This document shows, one piece after another, positions 43,867-52,461 of a stretch of DNA of 64,000 nt (positions are counted from its first letter, which is position 1; the number at the start of each line of letters is the position of its first letter). The stretch is from Tritonibacter mobilis (lineage in GTDB: Bacteria > Pseudomonadota > Alphaproteobacteria > Rhodobacterales > Rhodobacteraceae). Below the pieces are notes generated by a model. That model was not told the origin of the DNA, ran no database searches, and worked only from the letters and a program-made list of their open reading frames with translations. The DNA lies in contig NZ_LNWY01000003.1 of assembly GCF_001681715.1 (NCBI RefSeq), positions 1 to 64,000 of the forward strand, given 5' to 3'. The position numbers were made by a program, and so were the translations under genes.

Positions 43867-45948
43867 TTACTCGGCCGCGTGACGCCCACCGTAGGCGCGC
43901 AGCTCCACGAAGGTCTCGTTATAGCAGGCTCCGTCGCCGATATCCGTGCGCACCTCCACCGGAATCAGCGCATTGGCGGTGAGGCCGGTTTCAGAGCTGA
44001 TGCGCCATGTGCCCTTGGGCGCATAGACCACCCCCCGCTGCATCGCGTCCGAGAGTTTCAGACGGAAGGTCACGGCCCCACGGGCATTTGCAACTTCGAC
44101 CGTATCACCCTCCTCAAGCCCGCGCACGGCGGCGTCCTCGGGGTGGACCTCGATGCTTTCGGGACCGGCAGAGAGCGGTGCGCTGCCGAAGGTCGCGTTG
44201 ATGCGTTTGTCGGAACTGGGCGTAATCAGCACCAAGGGCAGATCCTGCGGCACCGGATCAAAGCGCGGCACGCCAAAGCCGGTCTCAACCTCCAGCGCGG
44301 CGCTGAAGAGTTCAATCCGGCCGGTTTCCGTGTCCGGCGTCACCGTATCGCACAGGATCAGCGCCGCACCGTCGCTGTTTTGCATTTCCAGCGCGTGGTC
44401 GGTGGGCATCTGGCTTGGTGGGCGGCCCTCGAACTGCGGATGGCTGGCGTCCATGGCGTCATCCATCAGCTGCACGTCCGAGGCCTGATGGGCGGCCTCG
44501 GTATAGCCAAAGCGCGCCGCCAAACGGCGGAAGATTTCCGTATTGGGCAGGCTCTCCCCCACCGGCGCGATCACCGGCTCGGCGCGTTGCACGTAGTTCT
44601 GACCATAGGCGGCAAAGATCTCGTCATGTTCAAAATGGGTGGCGGCAGGCAGGATCACGTCGCAATAGGCCATGCTGTCGGTCATCACCACGTCGCAGCC
44701 GACGGTGAACATCTCCGGCTGGCTGAGCGCCGCAATCATGCGGGCCTGATCCGGATGGGTGGCCACGGGGTTGTGATTGTAGATCATTACCGCATTGATC
44801 GGCGTGGGCTGGTTCCGGTCCAGCATCAGCCGCGCCACGTCGAGGATATTCACAACCCGTGTGTCCGGGTCGATCAGGTGGTCGCCTTGCAGCCGTGCCC
44901 GGGTCTTGGGTGAGGCAAGGCCGGATTTGGCCACCACCCCGGCCCCCAGCCGCCCGTGCTGACCCAGAAGCGCATTGAGCGCCATGGCCGCACGCAGGCC
45001 GGACCCGCCGGAGCGGCCACGCTCCATCCCGTTGCCGGTGGAGGTCGCGAGGCGCTCTGCCGCCTGCATCCAGTCGGCCAGTTGCAGGATGTCGCGCGCC
45101 TCAAGCCCGCAGATTTCTGCTGCGTCTTCAATGGAGTATCTGCGCGCCTCGGCCATATAGGCCTCCGCAGCATGCACCCACTGCGCGATGAACTCCGCAT
45201 CAAAGGCCCCGCGCCGCTCCAGTTCAGTCGCGAGCGCATGGGCCAGCACCACATCGGTGCCCGGTTTGACCTGAAGATAAAGGTCAGCCTGCTGCGCGAT
45301 CTTGATGCGCTTGGGGTCGATCACCACCAACCGCGCGCCCTTGGCCCGCGCCGCCTTCACGATGCGGGTCAGATGCAGGTTAGAGACGGTGACATTGTTG
45401 CCCCAGACCACGATCAGATCGGCGTGCTGCGCCTGCTCTGGCGGCATGCCGGGCGCGTTGCCATAAAGGCTCTCGTAGGCGAGGCTGCGCACCCCGCCGC
45501 AGAGCGGGCCACGGTTCATCCGGGTGGCCCCGAGGCGGTAGAAGAACCGCCGGTCCAGCGAGCCGCCAGCCAGTTCGCCATGCGGGCCGGCGTAGTTCAG
45601 CGGCAGGATGGATTGCGCGCCATGGGCGTCGATTGCGGCGCGAAAGCCCGCCACCACCAAGTCCAGCGCCGCATCCCAGCTGATGCGCTCAAACTGATCC
45701 GACCCGCGCGGGCCAACTCGCCGCAACGGATGGGTCAGCCGCGCAGGGCCGTGGACAAAATCGGGATAGGCGCGCGTGACCTTGTTGCAGACCACTCCGG
45801 CGGTAAACGGATTGGCGTCAGAGCCGCGCACCGAGGTGATCTGATCGCCCGTGACCTCAACGGTGAGGCTACACGTGTCGGGGCAATCCAACGGGCAGAC
45901 GCTGGGCAAGACCTGTGTGAGCGCGGAAGACGGGCGTTGGCTGGACAT
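43867..45948 (-). CDS. Molybdopterin oxidoreductase (DMSO reductase family)
   Basis: The 693-residue protein has a [4Fe-4S] site near its N-terminus (C18, C22, C26, C54, in 'VCPLDCPDTC' and 'GVVCNK') and the bis-MGD-binding core ('LIVVWGNNVTVSNLHLTRIVKAARAKGARLVVIDPKRIKIAQQADLYLQVKPGTDVVLAHALA'). The C-terminal molydop_binding domain includes 'ESIEVHPEDAAVRGLEEGDTVEVANARGAVTFRLKLS'. There is no twin-arginine signal, so it should be cytoplasmic. No electron-transfer or membrane subunit is next to it. The substrate is unknown; formate-dehydrogenase- and nitrate-reductase-like relatives exist. Confidence 0.88.
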   Translation of the reverse strand: MSSQRPSSALTQVLPSVCPLDCPDTCSLTVEVTGDQITSVRGSDANPFTAGVVCNKVTRAYPDFVHGPARLTHPLRRVGPRGSDQFERISWDAALDLVVAGFRAAIDAHGAQSILPLNYAGPHGELAGGSLDRRFFYRLGATRMNRGPLCGGVRSLAYESLYGNAPGMPPEQAQHADLIVVWGNNVTVSNLHLTRIVKAARAKGARLVVIDPKRIKIAQQADLYLQVKPGTDVVLAHALATELERRGAFDAEFIAQWVHAAEAYMAEARRYSIEDAAEICGLEARDILQLADWMQAAERLATSTGNGMERGRSGGSGLRAAMALNALLGQHGRLGAGVVAKSGLASPKTRARLQGDHLIDPDTRVVNILDVARLMLDRNQPTPINAVMIYNHNPVATHPDQARMIAALSQPEMFTVGCDVVMTDSMAYCDVILPAATHFEHDEIFAAYGQNYVQRAEPVIAPVGESLPNTEIFRRLAARFGYTEAAHQASDVQLMDDAMDASHPQFEGRPPSQMPTDHALEMQNSDGAALILCDTVTPDTETGRIELFSAALEVETGFGVPRFDPVPQDLPLVLITPSSDKRINATFGSAPLSAGPESIEVHPEDAAVRGLEEGDTVEVANARGAVTFRLKLSDAMQRGVVYAPKGTWRISSETGLTANALIPVEVRTDIGDGACYNETFVELRAYGGRHAAE

Positions 45949-46179
45949 GGCTGTGCTCCATAATGGCTTTATTTTTGGCTAAACCAAAATAAGCCCAGCC
46001 AGAAGTTCCAATAATGATCAATTCAGGCAGACCAATTATCAGACTCGCCGTTTCGGAAAGCTGTCTGTTTTAACAGCTCAATATACGCGTTTTATTGGTG
46101 TTCGCCTTCAAGCATCAAACGTGGGGATTGGCGAGATTGCCAGCCCCATGACAGCGGCGGTGGCAAGTGCGAGACGTCG
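45949..46179. other. Intergenic region upstream of the molybdopterin oxidoreductase
   Basis: The region holds an imperfect inverted repeat at 45965-45994 (GGCTTTATTTTTGG / CCAAAATAAGCC), 17 bases from the start codon, which could be an operator or mRNA hairpin. The rest is AT-rich, and the GGDEF gene ends just beyond it. Confidence 0.4.
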
Positions 46180-47208
46180 TCAGGCGGATTTGCTGTCCTG
46201 TTCGATCAGTTCCATCTCCATCTCGTCCTCAAGACGCGGGGTGTAGAACATATGCTGCGCTTTACCCGCCCGCTTGGAGGCATAAAGCGCGATGTCGGCC
46301 TGATGCAGCAGCGTCGCTGGCAGTGGCTGAACCACATCCGTCGAGAGCGTCGTGCCCGCAGATGCGGAGATCCGGCATTCATCGGCACCGTACATGATCG
46401 GCTCTTCTAGGCGCGCAATCAGGCGGCAGGCCAGATCATTCAGTCGGTTGCGGTCCATAAGGCCCTCGAACACCAGCACAAACTCGTCTCCGCCGATGCG
46501 GGCGACGGTGTCCGACTTGCGGGTGCATTCGACCATGATTGCAGCCACACGCTGCAAGACCGCATCCCCGGCCGCATGGCCGTAGGTGTCATTCACGGAT
46601 TTGAAGAAGTCGAGATCGACATTCATCAGCGCAAAATCCCGCCCCCCGCTGATCAGGCGATTGAGCACATGATCCATGGCGCGGCGGTTCTTGAGCCCGG
46701 TGAGCGTATCGGTAAAGGCCTGCTCTTCGGCTGCGATCTTGGCCCCTTGCAGACGCAGGTTCAGCTGGCGCGAAGCCTCCATCGCGGCGGATTTTGCCTC
46801 AACCAGATAGAGCATCTCAATCGTGAGGTCGGTGGGCGAGAAATCCTGACTGGTCAGGTTGAAATCGCGCACCGCATCCAGAACCGAAATCCCGAAAGAT
46901 AGATTGATGAACGCGCCCTGTCCTTCGGGCAGGGGCACCAAGACCCCTTTCATCCGCGTGTGCGGCGCCTCGTTCAGTTGGAAATGCAGTTTGCTGCCAG
47001 CAGTTTGCATCAGGTCTGAGACCTGTTTGACCGAGCGCGGGCGCTGCAGGTCCAATACCTCAAGGAACGGTTTTCCGACCCAGCTTTCGTCGCCGCGAAT
47101 CTTGTTCAGTGTTGGGCCGTGGCTCACCACCAAACCCTCTGCATCAATAATCACATGCATCGGGCACAGTTGATCGGCGAGGCCCGTCAGTTGATCGAAG
47201 CTCATCAT
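46180..47208 (-). CDS. Diguanylate cyclase with HNOBA-like sensor domain
   Basis: The 342-residue cytoplasmic protein has an N-terminal domain resembling HNOBA, the PAS-like haem-NO-binding-associated domain of soluble guanylate cyclases ('CPMHVIIDAEGLVVSHGPTL', 'GKPFLEVLDLQRPRS', 'MKGVLVPLPEGQGAFINLSFGISVLD'). A coiled-coil linker lies at about 135-165 and a GGDEF domain at about 165-330. The catalytic motif GGDEF is at 239-243 and the inhibitory-site motif R-K-S-D at 230-233, so it should make cyclic di-GMP with product inhibition. It overlaps the H-NOX-like gene by ATGA, implying that the two proteins work together. Confidence 0.88.
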   Translation of the reverse strand: MMSFDQLTGLADQLCPMHVIIDAEGLVVSHGPTLNKIRGDESWVGKPFLEVLDLQRPRSVKQVSDLMQTAGSKLHFQLNEAPHTRMKGVLVPLPEGQGAFINLSFGISVLDAVRDFNLTSQDFSPTDLTIEMLYLVEAKSAAMEASRQLNLRLQGAKIAAEEQAFTDTLTGLKNRRAMDHVLNRLISGGRDFALMNVDLDFFKSVNDTYGHAAGDAVLQRVAAIMVECTRKSDTVARIGGDEFVLVFEGLMDRNRLNDLACRLIARLEEPIMYGADECRISASAGTTLSTDVVQPLPATLLHQADIALYASKRAGKAQHMFYTPRLEDEMEMELIEQDSKSA

Positions 47209-47792
47209 AATGTATGCGCCCCCAATTCAAAGGCTCGCCCTTCGCTGAATTCGCTTTCAACGAGGGTGATTGAAATCACATCCGATCCGTCCTGCTTGCC
47301 CGTGATATCGAGAATCACCAGCGCGCCGTAATCATCGGCCATCGCCCGCAGCACGCCAGTCATCACCTGCGCGTAGCCCAGCACCCCGGGTTGGCAAAGC
47401 AGTTGAAACTGTCCGGGAGCCTGTTCGATCAATTCCAGCCCCGGCAAATGCAAATCAGAAACCGCGAGGCGCGCACGGTCCGGAAGATCATCGAGGGAAT
47501 GCAGGAAATCCACGTAGTTCACGCCGCCGAAGCGCAACAGGCGGCGCAGGGCCTCGACCTGCGGATTGGACACCAGAAACGTGCCCACATCCTCGAGGAT
47601 TTCATCCAGAGGGCGCTCCAGCTTGGTTTCGACCGCGCGCAGCATACGGGTGGACTGTTCTTCGGGGTAGACAAGCATTGCTTCGAACTCGGTAAACCCG
47701 AGGCCGCTCTCATCCATGATTTCCATCCAACGCTTGTCACCATAGGTGGTAATGACAAAAGCCTGAACAGCCCTGTTGATCAAACCGTGCAT
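47205..47792 (-). CDS. H-NOX-like protein lacking haem-binding residues
   Basis: The 195-residue protein is recognisable as H-NOX (haem-NO/O2-binding) by its N-terminus, 'MHGLINRAVQAFVITTYGDKRWMEIMDESGL', and by a GGVNYVDFLHSLDDL-like middle. By eye the invariant proximal histidine aligns with P104 ('SLDDLPDRAR'), and the YxSxR haem-propionate motif aligns with L132, Q134 and G136. So canonical haem binding looks lost. The ATGA overlap with the HNOBA-GGDEF gene indicates that it is the sensory partner of that cyclase. A palindrome lies 31 bases upstream of the start. What it senses is unknown. Confidence 0.85.
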   Translation of the reverse strand: MHGLINRAVQAFVITTYGDKRWMEIMDESGLGFTEFEAMLVYPEEQSTRMLRAVETKLERPLDEILEDVGTFLVSNPQVEALRRLLRFGGVNYVDFLHSLDDLPDRARLAVSDLHLPGLELIEQAPGQFQLLCQPGVLGYAQVMTGVLRAMADDYGALVILDITGKQDGSDVISITLVESEFSEGRAFELGAHTL

Positions 47793-48189
47793 ACGGTCGT
47801 TTCCCTATTTCACCTCTGCCCCTTCTTAAGCTGACATACTTAAGAAAGCCCAAATATCTGCGTCCAACCCGAAGCCGGATGTCACAAAATCATGTGAAAC
47901 GGCTCCGAAATCATGCATGTCGCCCATGCAAAACAAAAGCCTGAGGGACATTTCCCACGGCCAAAGAATACCACCAAGACTTGTAGTGTCTACTTGCTGC
48001 GTTGCGTTCAGTTACGTTGCCTGCGGATTTCAATAATCCAAAGCTCTGAACTTATGAAAGCCCTACCCCACTCAATCGTATCGGGGCGGACCATACCGCA
48101 AGGCGCGGGGCTGCTCCAACCGAATACTGAACATAGATCGCACATAAGCGCGTAAAATTGCCCATGCCGCGTCCAAATGGTAACAATGG
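47793..48189. other. Upstream region of the H-NOX/GGDEF operon
   Basis: This 397-base gap separates the H-NOX gene from the MttB-family gene upstream on the same strand. It contains the palindrome at 47823-47846 and moderately AT-rich DNA. A plus-strand 80-codon ORF inside lacks a ribosome site. Nothing else was recognised. Confidence 0.45.
47823..47846. promoter_or_regulatory. Palindrome upstream of the H-NOX-like gene
   Basis: TTCTTAAG and CTTAAGAA are perfect 8-base half-sites separated by 8 bases, about 31 bases before the start codon. It does not match the NnrR/Dnr (TTGAT-N4-ATCAA) pattern. An operator for an unknown dimeric regulator is inferred. Confidence 0.55.
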
Positions 48190-49749
48190 TTAAAAATCTG
48201 TGGGCGCGCCACCCTCTTCCTTACGACGGGCAACAAAGGCCTGCAGCTCTTCGCGGATGCCCTCATCCAGCGCCGGGGCCTCAAATTCATTGATGATCTG
48301 CTTGAAGAGCCCGTTTGCGCGCTCGGCCGTCCATGTGCCACCCGCAGCTTCCCACGCCTCATAGTTGTGCCAGTCGCTGAGAAACGGTTGGTAAAAGGCG
48401 GTGGCATAGCGGTCCTGCGTGTGCTGAATGCCAAAGAAGTGACCGTCGTTGCCAACCTCCCGGATCGCATCCAACGCAATCTCCTCGGGGCCTGTCGCAT
48501 TGACCGCCGGGTCCATGTAACGCTGGATCATCTGCAGGACTTCGCAGTCCATGATGAACTTCTCAGGCGAGGCAATCAGACCGCCCTCCAACCAGCCTGC
48601 GGCATGGTAAACCATATTGGTCCCCGACTGCACCGCCGCCCAGAGCGAATTGGATGTCTCCCACATCGCTTGCCCATCGGGCACATTGGCCGCGCAGACC
48701 CCCGACGAGCGCAGTGGCAGGCCGTAGAATCGCGCCATCTGCCCGGTCATTTGAGTCGCGCGCATATATTCAGGAGTGCCAAAAGCAGGCGCGCCGGATT
48801 TCATATCAACATTGGAGGTAAACGTCCCGATCGCGCAGGGGGTGCCGGGGCGGACATATTGGAACAGGGCAATCGCGCAGAGCGCCTCTGCCAGCGATTG
48901 CGCCACCGCACCGGCCATCGTCACCGGCGCCATTGCACCGGCCAGCGTGAAGGGAGAGACGATCACCGGCTGGCCGCGCCGCACCAGCCGCAACGAGCCG
49001 TCAATCATGGGCTCATCATGTTTGAGCGGCGAAGTGGAGTTGATGTTGGTGTACATATGCGGTGTGGCGTCAAACTCCGCATGGCTCAGGCCACCTGCGA
49101 TCCGCACCATCTCCATCACGTCCTCGACCCGCTCTTTGCCGAGCGAATAGGCGTGCATCACCTTATCGGTAAGGGTGAGTTTGTCATATAGCACATCAAG
49201 GTGCCGGATCGACGCATGCAGGTCCACGGGTTCTACCGGGTAGCCCCCGGCGAAGTGGATGCAGTTAAAATACTGGGTCAGTTTCAGCAGGTTTTGGCAA
49301 TGTTCGCGGGTGCCGGGGACCTTTTTGTTCAGGTCCATATCCCAATAGTTGGGCGGCGACGACACATTGCCAAAGACCATGGAATTGCCGCCGATCCGGA
49401 TGGCACGATCTGGGTTGCGCGGTGTCAGAGTGAACTCCGACGGCGTTTTGCCCACCATTTCCATCACAAAATCGCGGTCCATGCGGACCAGTTCGCCGTC
49501 GACCTGAACACCCGCCTCTTTAAAGATCTCCAGCGCCTCGTCATTGAGAAACTGGACGCCGATTTCCTCAAGAATACGCATGGCGCCATCGTGGATCGCG
49601 GCAATGCCCTCCTCGGTGAGCGGTTCAACCGGGCGATCAATATTGGTCGGAGGCTTCCACGGCATCTGCTCCAATGTGGCGGTTCCGCGACGGGCGGCTG
49701 CGCCTGCCCTGCCACCGCCCCGGCGCCTGCGCGCTTGTGTCTGCGACAT
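48190..49749 (-). CDS. MttB-family (trimethylamine methyltransferase superfamily) protein
   Basis: From the ATG at 49749 (GGAGAGG upstream) the product is 519 residues. It belongs to the COG5598 MttB superfamily: 'LTEEGIAAIHDGAMRILEEIGVQFLNDEALEIFKEAGV', 'FGNVSSPPNYWDMD' and 'MKSGAPAFGTPEYMRATQMTGQMARFYGLPLRSSGV'. There is no in-frame amber codon, so it is a non-pyrrolysine member like the glycine betaine methyltransferase MtgB. Such enzymes move a methyl group from a quaternary or tertiary amine to a corrinoid protein. No corrinoid protein or activase gene is adjacent. The frame continues to 50076 but without a credible start. Confidence 0.85.
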   Translation of the reverse strand: MSQTQARRRRGGGRAGAAARRGTATLEQMPWKPPTNIDRPVEPLTEEGIAAIHDGAMRILEEIGVQFLNDEALEIFKEAGVQVDGELVRMDRDFVMEMVGKTPSEFTLTPRNPDRAIRIGGNSMVFGNVSSPPNYWDMDLNKKVPGTREHCQNLLKLTQYFNCIHFAGGYPVEPVDLHASIRHLDVLYDKLTLTDKVMHAYSLGKERVEDVMEMVRIAGGLSHAEFDATPHMYTNINSTSPLKHDEPMIDGSLRLVRRGQPVIVSPFTLAGAMAPVTMAGAVAQSLAEALCAIALFQYVRPGTPCAIGTFTSNVDMKSGAPAFGTPEYMRATQMTGQMARFYGLPLRSSGVCAANVPDGQAMWETSNSLWAAVQSGTNMVYHAAGWLEGGLIASPEKFIMDCEVLQMIQRYMDPAVNATGPEEIALDAIREVGNDGHFFGIQHTQDRYATAFYQPFLSDWHNYEAWEAAGGTWTAERANGLFKQIINEFEAPALDEGIREELQAFVARRKEEGGAPTDF

Positions 49750-49877
49750 GGGGTCCCCTCTCCTGCGACGGATCGTTTCCGGTCCAGATTGGGACGGAAG
49801 GCACCAGACACACCTGTCCATTACCGACACAGCATGTCGTTTTTGACCAGCCTGATGCCGCGAAAACGCCCTGCCGC

Positions 49878-50570
49878 TTATGCGCGCGCCAGCCACTCGG
49901 GGATATGGCCAATGTCTGGCAGCACCACGTCGGCCAGATCCGCCAGATCCTCGGCGCGGGCCATACCCGTCAGCACGCCAATGGTGCGCATGCCTGCCGC
50001 ACGTCCGGCGATCAGATCGTGGCGGCTGTCGCCGACCATCGCGGTTGCCTCGGGCGCAACACCCACGTTTGAGCAAAAGGCCAGCAGCGGGTCTGGGTCG
50101 GGCTTCGCGCCAAAGCCGCTGTCGGCCCCGATCACCATATCAAAGAGATCATAGACCCCTGAACGCGTCAGATGCCGCTGGGCCGAATGCGCCCCGTCAT
50201 TGGTCATCACCCCAAGCTTCAGCCCCATGTCGCGCAACGCGCTGAGATAAGGGGCGAGCGGCACCGCCTGCGCCAATTCTGCCTCACCCGCCGTGCGGAT
50301 CAGGAATTGTTCCAGATCGCTCAGCGTCATGTGCGGCAGATGCGGCAGCAGGGCCTCCGCCACCTCTTCGTTGGTGCCCGCGATCACCACGCTGTCGGCG
50401 CGAAACGCCGCCGCGCTCAGATCATAACGCACCGCATCGGCCATCGCCGCAAGGCGCGCCTGATCCCCCGCAGCGAGTTCCGTAAGCATCGCCATCGACC
50501 AGCCATTCCATGTGCGGGCAAAGTCAAAAAGCGTGCCATCCTTGTCAAACAGAAGCGCAGAGAGGGTCAT
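49878..50570 (-). CDS. HAD-family phosphatase, phosphoglycolate phosphatase-like
   Basis: From the ATG at 50570 the product is 230 residues. HAD motifs are clear: motif I 'LLFDKDGTLFDF', motif II 'LGVMTNDGAHSAQRHL', the lysine in 'GFGAKPDPDPLLAF' and motif IV 'AMVGDSRHDLIAGRAAGM'. Subfamily IA with a helical cap points to small phosphorylated substrates such as 2-phosphoglycolate; the true substrate is not known. It lies between the MttB-family gene and the DUF3572 gene on the same strand. Confidence 0.9.
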   Translation of the reverse strand: MTLSALLFDKDGTLFDFARTWNGWSMAMLTELAAGDQARLAAMADAVRYDLSAAAFRADSVVIAGTNEEVAEALLPHLPHMTLSDLEQFLIRTAGEAELAQAVPLAPYLSALRDMGLKLGVMTNDGAHSAQRHLTRSGVYDLFDMVIGADSGFGAKPDPDPLLAFCSNVGVAPEATAMVGDSRHDLIAGRAAGMRTIGVLTGMARAEDLADLADVVLPDIGHIPEWLARA

Positions 50571-50610
50571 GGGACATCCTTGGTCGAAGTATCTGTTGTC
50601 AGTGCGGTTA

Positions 50611-50895
50611 TCACGTCCAATGGACCTGATCACCCCCGGGCAGCATCGCGCGCGCCTCAACGAGCGAGGCATAGGCCACGCCCTCGTTGTCGCAAAAGGC
50701 CACGACCCAAGAATCATCCATCAGGAGAAAGTCGAGCACCGCGCCCAAAAACTCCGGATCATTGACCCGATCCCGCAGATCCGAGATCGATGCACCGCTT
50801 GATCCCAGAAACACTGGCAACAGCTCATCGCTGCTGGCCAGCCAACTCAGCGCCTTTAAGCCCAGAACCTCGGCGTGATCGGCGGAAAATGGCAT
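50611..50895 (-). CDS. DUF3572 family protein
   Basis: The 94-residue acidic protein matches DUF3572, a small alphaproteobacterial family of unknown function ('LGLKALSWLASSDELLPVFLGSSGASISDLRDRVNDPEFLGAVLDFLLMDDSWVVAFCDN'). In many alphaproteobacteria it lies next to divK-pleD. Here it is divergent from pleD with about 115 bases between the starts, which supports calling the neighbour a true pleD orthologue. Confidence 0.88.
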   Translation of the reverse strand: MPFSADHAEVLGLKALSWLASSDELLPVFLGSSGASISDLRDRVNDPEFLGAVLDFLLMDDSWVVAFCDNEGVAYASLVEARAMLPGGDQVHWT

Positions 50896-51010
50896 ATCAG
50901 CCCCCTTGTCGACACTTTTACGTCAATTTGCACTAACCCCGAAAGGGTTTGTTAACCAGTCTCATCAACACTCAATCGCAAGCAAAAGCCGGAACTGAAG
51001 GTGTTTTAAC

Positions 51011-52414
51011 GTGCAAGGCACGATCCTGGTCATAGATGGGGTATCCACCAATCGCATCGTTTTAAAGGTGCAACTGACTGCCGCCTGTTTTCAGGTGCTG
51101 CAGGCAGACAGCCTGTCGGCTGCGATGGCGCTGATGAAGGACAACCGTCCCGATCTGGTTCTCACCGCCATGAGCCTGCCTGATGGCGACGCCGCCGATG
51201 TAAAGCGTGCGCTTGACCGGATGCAGCACGGCACCGGGGTGCCGGTGATCGCGCTCAGCGCAAACAATGATCGCGGCACACGGATCATGGCCTTGTCGGC
51301 AGGTATCGACGAGGTACTGCCGCAGCCGGTGGACGATATGATCCTGCAGGCCCGCATCCGCAGCCTGTTGCGCATGCGCATGCAAGAGGACGATTTGCAC
51401 CTGCGCGAAGACGGGGTTGCCGCCTTTGTTATGGCGCCTAAAGACGCCGTTGGCGGGCAAATCAGTCAGTCCGACGCCAGTGTCGCGCTGGTCTGTCATG
51501 ACCTGCAAACCGCTCATAAATGGAAGGCGCGGCTGGGGGCCAGCGTCGGTTACAGCCTACGTGCCTATAACGTGGACGCCATTCAGGATCTCATGCGCAC
51601 GCCGGTGCCGGATGTGATCGTGATCGAACTCAACGAGCAATCCGCAGGCATGGCGCTGCGCTTGCTGGCCGATCTGCGCGCTCGCATCAGCACCCGCGAC
51701 AGTGTGGTGATTGCAGTGCCCAACCCCGCCGATGCTGGCATCGCCGCCGAAGCGCTGGACCGTGGCGCGCATGATGTATTGCACTGCGGTTTTCAGGTGG
51801 ATGAGCTGGCGCTGCGCATCAACACTCAGTTGCAACACCAGCACCGCGCCGAGATGATCCGCAACAACCTGCGCGACGGCTACCGCGCGGCGATGCGCGA
51901 CCCGATGACCGGGCTTTATAACCGCCGCTACGCCCGCCCGTTCCTTGAGCAGGTGACACAGGACGCCCAATGCGCGGGGTCGAATTTTGCGGTGATGGTC
52001 GCGGATCTGGACCACTTCAAACATATCAACGACGCGCATGGCCATCCGGTCGGTGACGCGGTGCTCATCGAAGCAGCCCGTCGCTTGCAGGCCGAACTGC
52101 GTGGCTGTGATCTGTTGGCCCGCATCGGCGGTGAGGAATTTATGCTGGTGCTGCCGAACCTGCGCCGCGATGAGGTCACCACCATGGCCAACCGGCTGTG
52201 TCGCGCGATCAATGCTGCGCCCTTTGTCGTCAAAGGCTGCGCCACGCCACTGGATGTGACGATCAGTATCGGCGCAATTGTCGGGGGTCAGGGCGAACGC
52301 CAACTGTCCTCAGAGGAGCTGTTTACTGCCGCTGACCGCGCCCTTTATGAGGCCAAGAACGCCGGGCGCAACCAGGCCGTGATCAAAGGCCTGCCGCAAA
52401 GCGCGGCGGCCTGA
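51011..52414 (+). CDS. pleD: PleD-type diguanylate cyclase with degenerate receiver
   Basis: The 467-residue protein aligns end to end with Caulobacter PleD: receiver 1 (1-120), receiver-like adaptor (155-280) and GGDEF domain (300-460). The cyclase is intact, with GGEEF at 373-377 and the inhibitory-site R364-G-C-D367. In receiver 1 the key residues are changed: the second acidic residue is G10, the phospho-acceptor position is A53 ('PDLVLTAMSLPDG') and the conserved lysine is Q105. Activation by phosphorylation is therefore not expected. DUF3572 is divergent upstream. No divK gene is adjacent. Confidence 0.93.
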   Translation: MQGTILVIDGVSTNRIVLKVQLTAACFQVLQADSLSAAMALMKDNRPDLVLTAMSLPDGDAADVKRALDRMQHGTGVPVIALSANNDRGTRIMALSAGIDEVLPQPVDDMILQARIRSLLRMRMQEDDLHLREDGVAAFVMAPKDAVGGQISQSDASVALVCHDLQTAHKWKARLGASVGYSLRAYNVDAIQDLMRTPVPDVIVIELNEQSAGMALRLLADLRARISTRDSVVIAVPNPADAGIAAEALDRGAHDVLHCGFQVDELALRINTQLQHQHRAEMIRNNLRDGYRAAMRDPMTGLYNRRYARPFLEQVTQDAQCAGSNFAVMVADLDHFKHINDAHGHPVGDAVLIEAARRLQAELRGCDLLARIGGEEFMLVLPNLRRDEVTTMANRLCRAINAAPFVVKGCATPLDVTISIGAIVGGQGERQLSSEELFTAADRALYEAKNAGRNQAVIKGLPQSAAA

Positions 52415-52461
52415 TCCGCCCAAACACTCCCTAGGTAACGCCCAAAGTAATGTGCCCGCGG

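Noticed and set aside
47913-48155. 80-codon plus-strand ORF upstream of the H-NOX gene
   Set aside because: No ribosome site, no recognisable product, and it lies in a promoter-like region.
48190-49749. Pyrrolysine-containing trimethylamine methyltransferase
   Set aside because: The MttB-family gene has no in-frame TAG codon and is full length, so it is a non-pyrrolysine member.
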